From positions 17,170 through 81,169 of the forward strand of contig DATBAV010000043.1 in NCBI GenBank assembly GCA_036271315.1: a DNA stretch of 64,000 bases. Direction: 5' to 3'. The notes under the pieces were generated by a model that did not search any database, was not told the origin of the DNA, and worked only from the letters and a program-made list of their open reading frames with translations. A program made the translations under genes and the position numbers. This DNA comes from VRUE01 sp036271315. GTDB taxonomy: Bacteria; Actinomycetota; Thermoleophilia; Solirubrobacterales; 70-9. Of this stretch, positions 57,971 through 64,000 are shown piece by piece. Numbering within the stretch: position 1 is the first letter of the stretch; each line of letters starts with the position of its first letter.

Positions 57971-59353
57971 CTAAGCGGCAACTGGAGCCGGCTCAGCGGC
58001 GGTCACGTCGCTCGTCCTGTAGAAGGCGATCGACGTGGGGACGTTGGTGAGCTCCTCGCGCATTGCGTTGAAGGTGCGCATCGCAGCCGTCTCGGTGGGC
58101 CAGCCGTAGCGGGCGAGGAAGGCTTCGGAGCCGGTCTCGTCGGGGGCGCCGACCGTTGCTTCGGTCAGGGCGCTGGCGAGGGCGGCCATGCCGCGGCAGA
58201 AGTCGTCCTCGTTCCAGGTGACCCGGCCGGCGTCGTCGATCTCGACGAAGCCGTTCTCGGCGAGGAAGCTGAGTTCGACGTAGGCGGCGCCGGGGTCGCC
58301 GTAGTACTTCGGCCCGCGGCGCAAGTAGTGGAGCAGCTCGGCCAAGTGCGTGGCGCACATGTCGAGGCGGCTGACTCCGGTGATGCCGAGCCAGGCGTCG
58401 GAGATCGTCATCAGGAAGCCGTAGACGTCCGCGATCGCCTCCTGCAGAGCCATGAAGGGCTCGATCCCCAGCGTCTCCATCCACTCGTCGTAGCAAGTGG
58501 CCGGCACGACGACGTTGTGGCCGTGGTCGTGGCCGCGGATCCACGGCATCAGGGTGTCGGCGATCGGCACGTCGGCGGCGCGCATCGGTCCGCGCAGCAG
58601 CTTTTCGGCGAGCGGGATCGTGATCACCTCATAACGCGCGAGGTGCACATTGCGCATGTAGAGGGTGCGCTGTTCCTCGATCGGCAGCCCGTCGACCCAT
58701 TCGTCCTCAGGCATGAAGTAGGCAAAGTGCTTCGGGTGACCCGCGGCCTCCCCGGCTGAGATCAGCAGGTTGGTCACGTTCATCGGCAGCTTGAAGGGCA
58801 CGTGCATCCCGCTGACGCCGATTTCGGCTTCGACTGAGGCCAATGCTTGCTCGAGGGACTGATCAAGTTCGTTCAGCAGCTCCTGCTGGCGCTCGTCGCG
58901 AGCCGCAGCGAGGAAAGAGTGCAGGCCGATGCGCGTCTTCATCCGCCAGGTGCAGAGAGGGCCGCAGACGATCTCGAGCGCGGGCGGAGGGCCGCTACGG
59001 GCGATCTCGAGCGTCATGTCGCGGTGCTCGATGCCGCCGGCGAGGCCCTTGGCGCGCAGGCGAACCGCGGCGGCACTCTCCTCGTCGAGCAGGTCGGCCA
59101 GCTCGCGCATCCGCTCGGCCATCTCGCCGCGCAGTACGGAGGCGGCGCTCTCCGAGAGGACATCGCCCTCGGCGCTCTGCAGGCTGCGCAGCGCGTCGCT
59201 CTGGGCGGCAAGCTGAAGCAGCAGCGGCATCACCTCGGCGGTGTTGGCCGGCGGCTCGCCGTCGAGCCGCACGTGGCCGACCCCGTGCTGGTCATCGATC
59301 GGCCAGAACGGGGGCAGAAGTTGCGGAGCACTGCGGCTGGCCAACTGCGACAT
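57971..59353 (-). CDS. Unknown protein with thermolysin-like HDxGH...EAIAD motif
   Basis: A 460-aa soluble protein without signal peptide. No family is recognised. Residues 275-279 read HDHGH in WIRGHDHGHNVVVPA, and 25 residues later comes LQEAIADVYGFLMTISDAW (E305). This spacing and the EAIADVYG phrase resemble gluzincin metallopeptidases (HExxH plus NEAISD-type third ligand), except that the catalytic Glu would be Asp. The N-terminal half has many Glu/Leu helices. The ATG at 59353 (MSQLASRSAPQLLPPF) follows a strong GGGAGAGGGAG ribosome-binding site. It is divergent from methylmalonyl-CoA mutase, with a 199-bp gap. Confidence 0.8.
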   Translation of the reverse strand: MSQLASRSAPQLLPPFWPIDDQHGVGHVRLDGEPPANTAEVMPLLLQLAAQSDALRSLQSAEGDVLSESAASVLRGEMAERMRELADLLDEESAAAVRLRAKGLAGGIEHRDMTLEIARSGPPPALEIVCGPLCTWRMKTRIGLHSFLAAARDERQQELLNELDQSLEQALASVEAEIGVSGMHVPFKLPMNVTNLLISAGEAAGHPKHFAYFMPEDEWVDGLPIEEQRTLYMRNVHLARYEVITIPLAEKLLRGPMRAADVPIADTLMPWIRGHDHGHNVVVPATCYDEWMETLGIEPFMALQEAIADVYGFLMTISDAWLGITGVSRLDMCATHLAELLHYLRRGPKYYGDPGAAYVELSFLAENGFVEIDDAGRVTWNEDDFCRGMAALASALTEATVGAPDETGSEAFLARYGWPTETAAMRTFNAMREELTNVPTSIAFYRTSDVTAAEPAPVAA

Positions 59354-59552
59354 CTCCCTCTCCCTTTTCCCTGCATGGCTCGATGCCATGCCTGTTCGAG
59401 TCCACAAATCTGGTTATCGCTGAATACCTCTCCGGTACGAGCGAAGGTACAGAAGGGAACTTGCAGATGCAAATAAATGGCTCCAATGAATTAGAGCATC
59501 ATTGAGAGGCCCAGTAAAGGGCAGCTAAGTGCACTCCGCATATCCTGTCGCC

Positions 59553-61178
59553 ATGGCTACCGAAGAGACCCATCGCACGATTGCCCCCCTAGTGGGCCCG
59601 GATGACGAGCGCGTCTTCACCGATTCCGGCATCGAGATAGAGCGCGTTTACGACGCCGACGACGTCGCGCCCGGGCTGGAGGAGCGCCTTGGCGAGCCAG
59701 GTGCGCCCCCCTTCACCCGCGGCATCCACGAGGGGATGTACCGCGACCGGCTCTGGACGATGCGCCAGTACGCCGGCTTTGCCACGCCCGAGGACACCAA
59801 CGAGCGCTACCGCTACCTGATCGAGCATGGCTCGACCGGGCTCTCGATGGCCTTCGACCTGCCGACCCAGCTCGGCCGCGACTCCGACGATCCCCTCTGC
59901 CATGGCGAGGTCGGCCGCACCGGCGTCCCGATCGACACGATCGAGGACATGCGGATCTGCTTCGATCAGATCCCGCTCGACAGCGTCTCGACCTCGATGA
60001 CGATCAACGCGCCGGCGGCGGTCCTGCTGCTGCTCTACGAGCTGGTCGGCGAGGAACAGGGCGTGCCCTCGGAGAAGCTGCGCGGCACGGTCCAAAACGA
60101 CGTGCTCAAGGAGTACATGGCGCGCGGCAACTACATCTACCCGCCGGTGCCGACGATGCGCCTGACCACCGACATCTTCGAGTACTGCCACCGCAACGTG
60201 CCGAAGTGGAACACGATCTCGATCTCCGGCTACCACATCCGCGAGAAGGGCTGCTCGGCCGTGCAAGAGGTCGCCTTCACGCTCTCCAACGCGATCGCCT
60301 ACGTCGAGGCGGCGCTGGAGCGGGGGCTGAAGATCGACGAGTTCGCGCCGCGGCTCGCCTTCTTCTTCAACGGCCACAACCAGGTCTTCCAGGAGATCGC
60401 CAAGTTCCGTGCGGTGCGGCGGATGTGGGCGAAGATCGTCGCCGAGCGCTTCGGGGCGCAGGACCCGAACTCGATGAAGATCCGCTTCCACACCCAGACC
60501 GGGGGGGTGACGCTGCAGGCCCAGCAGCCCGAGGTCAACATCATCCGCGTCGCCCTGCAGGGCTTCGCCGCCGTCTGCGGCGGCACCCAGAGCCTGCACA
60601 CCAACGGCTTCGACGAGGCGCTGGCGCTGCCGACCGAGCGCTCCGCGCGGATCGCCCTGCGCACCCAGCAGGTGCTCGCCCACGAGTCCGGCGCCGCCGA
60701 CACCGTCGACCCCTTCGCCGGCTCCTATTTCGTCGAGTCGCTCACCGACGAGGTCGAAGCGCGCTCCTGGGAGCTGATGGAGAAGGTCGAAGAGCTGGGC
60801 GGCTCGGTCGAGGCGCTGGAGTTCATGCAGCGCGAGATCGAGGAGTCCGCGCACAGCTACCACGAGCGCTACCGCACCGGCCAGGACATCATCGTCGGCG
60901 TCAACAAGTACGTCACCGACCAGGTCGATGACGTCGACATCCTCCGCGTCGACCCTGAGGCCGAGCAGAGCCAGCTGGCCCGGCTGAAGGCCTTCAAGGA
61001 GCGCCGCGACCAGGCCGGCGTGGACGAGAAGCTGGAGTCCCTGCGCGATGTCGCCCGCGGCGATGGCAACCTGCTGCACCCGATCCGCGCCGCGCTCGCC
61101 GCCGATGCCTCGATCGGCGAGGTCTGCGGTGCGATGCGCGACGTCTTCGGCGAATACAAGGGCGGCGCCTTCTTCTAG
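59553..61178 (+). CDS. Methylmalonyl-CoA mutase, large (catalytic) subunit
   Basis: A 541-aa barrel-domain subunit of an adenosylcobalamin-dependent acyl-CoA mutase. RQYAGFATPEDTNERYRYLI has the Tyr of methylmalonyl-CoA mutases (isobutyryl-CoA mutases have Phe), and PTMRLTTDIFEYC keeps the matching Arg. NGHNQVFQEIAKFRAVRRMW and the CGGTQSLHTNGFDEALALPT region are typical. There is no C-terminal B12-binding domain, so a separate small subunit must exist elsewhere. The ATG at 59553 (MATEETHRT) was chosen over 59529. Together with mce (12178) and the carboxylase gene downstream it forms the propionyl-CoA to succinyl-CoA route, which depends on B12. Confidence 0.94.
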   Translation: MATEETHRTIAPLVGPDDERVFTDSGIEIERVYDADDVAPGLEERLGEPGAPPFTRGIHEGMYRDRLWTMRQYAGFATPEDTNERYRYLIEHGSTGLSMAFDLPTQLGRDSDDPLCHGEVGRTGVPIDTIEDMRICFDQIPLDSVSTSMTINAPAAVLLLLYELVGEEQGVPSEKLRGTVQNDVLKEYMARGNYIYPPVPTMRLTTDIFEYCHRNVPKWNTISISGYHIREKGCSAVQEVAFTLSNAIAYVEAALERGLKIDEFAPRLAFFFNGHNQVFQEIAKFRAVRRMWAKIVAERFGAQDPNSMKIRFHTQTGGVTLQAQQPEVNIIRVALQGFAAVCGGTQSLHTNGFDEALALPTERSARIALRTQQVLAHESGAADTVDPFAGSYFVESLTDEVEARSWELMEKVEELGGSVEALEFMQREIEESAHSYHERYRTGQDIIVGVNKYVTDQVDDVDILRVDPEAEQSQLARLKAFKERRDQAGVDEKLESLRDVARGDGNLLHPIRAALAADASIGEVCGAMRDVFGEYKGGAFF

Positions 61179-61232
61179 CCGCATCCTCTGAACGGACTCG
61201 CCCAAGCGTCCAGCCTGGGGAGGAACGGCGCG

Positions 61233-61469
61233 ATGGGGGTGGAAGCGGCCCCAATGATCGAGGCCGCACGCACGCTGATGAAGTCCGAGCCGGAGCTCGC
61301 CGAGCTGATCGCCGAGGTCGAAGGCGTTGAGGTGACGATGGCCGAGAAGGGTTTTGGCACGCGAGTCCAGCTTCGAGCCGAGGATGGCTCCGGTCTCGCG
61401 GAGGCAGACCTGGAACGGCTCCTCGATCGCCTTGCCGAACCGCAGAAGCAGCCATTCGGCAGCGCTTGA
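61233..61469 (+). CDS. Small protein between mutase and carboxylase genes
   Basis: A 78-aa acidic protein, MGVEAAPMIEAARTLMKSEP..., helical at the start and with a beta/alpha pattern later (VEGVEVTMAEKGFGTRVQLR, then LERLLDRLAEPQ). A very strong GGGGAGGAAC stands 7 nt before the ATG and third positions are G/C-rich, so it is probably translated. Small accessory (epsilon) subunits accompany acyl-CoA carboxylases in actinobacteria, but the sequence does not clearly match them. Function unknown. Confidence 0.6.
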   Translation: MGVEAAPMIEAARTLMKSEPELAELIAEVEGVEVTMAEKGFGTRVQLRAEDGSGLAEADLERLLDRLAEPQKQPFGSA

Positions 61470-61515
61470 GGCATCGCCGCTTTCAGCGGCGCGGGTAAAT
61501 AGACTTCCGCGCCCA

Positions 61516-63801
61516 ATGCGCGAGAAAAACCCGGTCACCCACGAGGAGAAGCTCTCCTACCTGCGCGAGCTGCGCGACGCCGCGATCAACTCCGCTTCCG
61601 AGGAGGCGGTGGAGAAGCAGCACGCCAGGGGCAAGTTAACCGCTCGCGAGCGGATCGAGAAACTGCTCGACCCCGGCTCCTTCGAGGAGCTCGACACCTT
61701 CGTGCGCCACCGCACCTACGACTTCGAGATGCAGAAGAAACGGCCCTGGGGCGACGCCGTCGTCACCGGCCACGGCACGATCGAAGGCCGTACCGTCTTC
61801 GTCTTCTCGCAGGACTTCACCGTCTTCGGCGGCAGCCTGGGCGAGGTGATGGCGGAGAAGATGTGCAAGGTGATGGACCTCGCCGCTGAGGTGGGCGCGC
61901 CGGTGATCGGCATCAACGACTCCGGCGGCGCCCGGATCCAGGAGGGCGTCGTCTCGCTCGGGGCCTACGGCGACGTCTTCGCCCGCAACGTCAAATGCTC
62001 AGGCGTGATCCCGCAGATCAGCTTGATCATGGGTCCCTGTGCCGGCGGCGCCGTCTACTCGCCGGCGATGACCGACTTCATCTTCATGGTCAAGGAGACC
62101 TCGCACATGTTCATCACCGGCCCGGAAGTGATCAAGACGGTGACCGGCGAGGAAGTCGAGTTTGAGGAGCTGGGCGGGGCGATGAGCCACAACTCGAAGT
62201 CGGGGGTGGCCCACTTTGCCTCCGAGGACGAGGAAAGCTGCCTCGAGGACGTTCGCTACCTGCTCGGCTTCCTGCCCTCGAACAACCTCGAGGCGCCGCC
62301 GCGGTTCGCTCCCAGCGACGACCCCGAGCGCGAAGACGACTCGCTCGACTCGCTAGTCCCCGACGACCCCTCCAAGCCGTATGACATGCGCGAGGTGATC
62401 GCCCGCGTCGTCGACGACGAGGAGTTCTTCGAGGTCCACGAACACTTCGCCAAGAACATCGTCTGCGGCTTCTCGCGACTCGATGGCTTCCCAGTCGGAG
62501 TCGTCGGCAACCAGCCCGCCTTCCTTGCCGGCGTCCTCAACATCGAGGCTTCCGAGAAGGCCGCCCGCTTCGTCCGCACCTGCGACGCCTACAACGTCCC
62601 GATCCTCACCTTCACCGACGTGCCCGGCTTCCTGCCCGGCACCGATCAGGAGTGGAACGGGATCATCCGCCACGGCGCCAAGCTGCTCTACGCCTACACC
62701 GAGGCGACCGTGCCGAAGCTCACCGTCGTCACCCGCAAGGCCTACGGCGGCGCCTACGACGTGATGGCCTCGAAGCACATGTTGGCCGACTACAACGTCG
62801 CCTGGCCGACCGCCGAGATCGCCGTGATGGGCCCCGAGGGCGCGGTCAACATCATTTACCGCAAGGACATCTCCAGCTCACCGACGCCCGACGAGCGTCG
62901 CCAGAAGCTGATCGACGACTACAAGGCCCACTTCGCCTCCGAGGACGAGGAGAGCTGCCTCGAGGACGTCCGCTACCTGCTCGGCTTCCTGCCTTCGAAC
63001 AACCTCGAGGCGCCGCCTCGCTTCGAGCCCGGCGACGATCCCGGGCGCGAAGACGAGGAGCTCGACACGATCGTCCCCGACGACCCGTCGAAGCCGTACG
63101 ACATGCGTGGCGTGATCTCGCGGATCGTCGACGACGAAGAGTTCTTCGAGGTCCACGAGCACTTCGCCAAAAACATCATCTGCGGCTTCTCCCGCCTCGA
63201 CGGCTATCCGGTCGGGATCGTCGGCAACCAACCCGCCTTCCTGGCCGGTGTGCTCGACATCGAGGCCTCCGAGAAGGCGGCCCGCTTCGTCCGCACCTGC
63301 GACTGCTACAACGTCCCGCTCCTCACCTTCACCGACGTGCCCGGTTTCCTGCCCGGCACCGACCAGGAGTGGAACGGGATCATCCGCCACGGCGCCAAGC
63401 TCCTCTACGCCTACACCGAGGCGACGGTGCCGAAGCTCACCGTGGTCACCCGCAAGGCCTACGGCGGCGCCTACGACGTGATGGCCTCCAAGCACATGCT
63501 GGCTGACTTCAACTACGCCTGGCCGACCGCTGAGGTCGCGGTGATGGGCCCCGAGGGCGCCGTCAACATCATCTACCGCAAAGACATCGCGGGCTCGCCG
63601 ACCCCCGACGAGCGCCGCCAGAAACTGATCGACGACTACAGAGCCCACTTCGCCAACCCCTATTCGGCGGCCGAGCGCGGCTACATCGATGACGTGATCG
63701 AGCCCCACCAGACGCGCCCGAAGCTGATCAAAGCCCTGCGCATGCTCCAGTCCAAGCGCGTCCCCCAGCCGAAGCGCAAGCACGGCAACATCCCGCTCTA
63801 A
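61516..63801 (+). CDS. pccB: Propionyl-CoA carboxylase beta (carboxyltransferase) with duplicated C-terminal domain
   Basis: Biotin-dependent carboxyltransferase making methylmalonyl-CoA from propionyl-CoA. Motifs are ARGKLTARERIEKLLDPGSF, INDSGGARIQEGVVSLGAYG, GPCAGGAVYSPAMTDF and, in the C-terminal domain, DVPGFLPGTDQEWNGIIRHG and TRKAYGGAYDVMASKHM. The protein is 761 aa, not the usual 510-530, because residues 235-473 are repeated as 474-712. The result is N-domain, C-domain, C-domain, then the normal tail. Both copies keep the key motifs. The ATG at 61516 (MREKNPVTHEEKL) is standard. No alpha subunit is in view. Confidence 0.94.
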   Translation: MREKNPVTHEEKLSYLRELRDAAINSASEEAVEKQHARGKLTARERIEKLLDPGSFEELDTFVRHRTYDFEMQKKRPWGDAVVTGHGTIEGRTVFVFSQDFTVFGGSLGEVMAEKMCKVMDLAAEVGAPVIGINDSGGARIQEGVVSLGAYGDVFARNVKCSGVIPQISLIMGPCAGGAVYSPAMTDFIFMVKETSHMFITGPEVIKTVTGEEVEFEELGGAMSHNSKSGVAHFASEDEESCLEDVRYLLGFLPSNNLEAPPRFAPSDDPEREDDSLDSLVPDDPSKPYDMREVIARVVDDEEFFEVHEHFAKNIVCGFSRLDGFPVGVVGNQPAFLAGVLNIEASEKAARFVRTCDAYNVPILTFTDVPGFLPGTDQEWNGIIRHGAKLLYAYTEATVPKLTVVTRKAYGGAYDVMASKHMLADYNVAWPTAEIAVMGPEGAVNIIYRKDISSSPTPDERRQKLIDDYKAHFASEDEESCLEDVRYLLGFLPSNNLEAPPRFEPGDDPGREDEELDTIVPDDPSKPYDMRGVISRIVDDEEFFEVHEHFAKNIICGFSRLDGYPVGIVGNQPAFLAGVLDIEASEKAARFVRTCDCYNVPLLTFTDVPGFLPGTDQEWNGIIRHGAKLLYAYTEATVPKLTVVTRKAYGGAYDVMASKHMLADFNYAWPTAEVAVMGPEGAVNIIYRKDIAGSPTPDERRQKLIDDYRAHFANPYSAAERGYIDDVIEPHQTRPKLIKALRMLQSKRVPQPKRKHGNIPL
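62218..63651 (+). repeat. Internal tandem duplication in pccB, period 717 bp
   Basis: Copy 1 is 62218-62934 and copy 2 is 62935-63651, each exactly 239 codons. The same 12-nt word GCCCACTTYGCC occurs at the upstream edge (62209), at the junction (62926) and at the downstream edge (63643), each 717 bp apart, as expected from unequal exchange between short homologies. The copies differ at many silent sites and a few residues (for example LNIEAS versus LDIEAS, CDAYNVPIL versus CDCYNVPLL), so the event is not brand new or involved a diverged paralogue. Confidence 0.93.
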
Positions 63802-63852
63802 GCGTCCCTCGAGCGAGCCCCGAGCCCTCCCGCGGGGGGAGAACCTCCGCCA

Positions 63853-63891
63853 GCTGTTCCTTATGGCGTTGTGGGCGCCAAAAGGAACAGC
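63853..63891. repeat. Palindrome N after pccB; 63802-64000 otherwise without a gene
   Basis: GCTGTTCCTTATGGCG (63853-63868) faces CGCCAAAAGGAACAGC (63876-63891), 16 bp with one mismatch, loop TTGTGGG. GCGAGCCC at 63813-63820 could pair with GGGCTCGT at 63943-63950, suggesting a larger nested structure. I see no coding sequence in the final 199 bp of the window. Confidence 0.65.
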
Positions 63892-64000
63892 CAACCGGGG
63901 TGGACCTGGGGAGGGGTGGGACGATTGGCGTCCCGACAGCAAGGGCTCGTTTCGCGGGAGCAACTCCGTGGTTTGGGTTTGAGCGATCGTGGGATCTCGG

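Noticed and set aside
61354..61515. Longer N-terminus for pccB
   Set aside because: The upstream frame overlaps the well-initiated 78-aa gene and lacks family similarity; MREKNPVTHEEKL is the usual start.

Overview
The window is about 64 kb of very GC-rich, densely coding DNA with strong G/C third-position bias. The gene content suggests an actinobacterium, possibly of the Thermoleophilia/Solirubrobacterales type. The pointers are an actinobacterial-style SOS box (GAAC-N4-GTTC), a PAC2 proteasome-chaperone-like gene, a polyprenol monophosphomannose synthase, a DUF6458 protein and an anaplerotic propionate/methylmalonyl-CoA set. The placement is inference from gene content only. I see no rRNA, tRNA, CRISPR array or transposase gene.

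Layout. 1-5.8 kb: a minus-strand tetrapyrrole/cytochrome c block, ccmA-ccmB-ccmC-ccmD-hemA-hemC-cobA/hemD, with overlapping stops and starts. 5.9-13.4 kb: a methyltransferase/ATP-grasp pair, an aldehyde dehydrogenase, rarA, a DUF1385 protein, methylmalonyl-CoA epimerase and a coupled small-protein/methyltransferase pair. 13.4-15.8 kb: an XhoI/PaeR7I-type restriction-modification pair of clearly lower GC, probably acquired. 15.9-26.6 kb: an unusual Nei glycosylase, a BtrH-like protein, PAP2, ychF, a TetR operon, a CrtC/AttH-like protein, a SpoIID-domain protein, an aldehyde dehydrogenase and fumC. 26.6-29.9 kb: two coupled secreted proteins built like animal transcobalamin/intrinsic factor, behind a cobalamin riboswitch. 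30.4-31.3 kb: a low-GC gene of unknown function. 31.3-43.7 kb: an M15-like protein, a benzoylformate-decarboxylase-like enzyme with an FAD/Fe-S dehydrogenase, tandem SDRs, ileS, a tautomerase missed by naive ORF calling, trxA and ppm1. 43.7-57 kb: polX, a SIMPL protein, otsB, a split TauE transporter, PAC2, a RecB-like helicase-nuclease, an inositol-phosphatase-like protein, an SOS-box gene for a basic protein, a secreted Ig-like protein and a sigma/anti-sigma fusion. 57-64 kb: a UDP-glucuronate decarboxylase-like SDR, a possible gluzincin with HDxGH, methylmalonyl-CoA mutase and a propionyl-CoA carboxylase beta gene with an internal in-frame duplication.

The most unusual signal is a set of long palindromic repeats. 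At least five families occur as two copies each in this window (A/B, C/F, E/G, H/L, I/J), with further single long hairpins (K, M, N). Within most families a core or loop is conserved while stem sequences differ between copies but stay complementary, so base pairing appears to be what is kept. Three copies lie in frame inside protein genes (two in ileS, one in the FAD/Fe-S dehydrogenase), one supplies the Shine-Dalgarno of ychF, and several begin directly at a stop codon. This recalls Rickettsia palindromic elements and REP/BIME repeats, but I do not recognise these families.

Metabolic logic: propionyl-CoA carboxylase beta, methylmalonyl-CoA epimerase and B12-dependent methylmalonyl-CoA mutase make a propionyl-CoA to succinyl-CoA route, with fumarase downstream. 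The riboswitch-controlled transcobalamin-like proteins would fit cofactor scavenging for that mutase.
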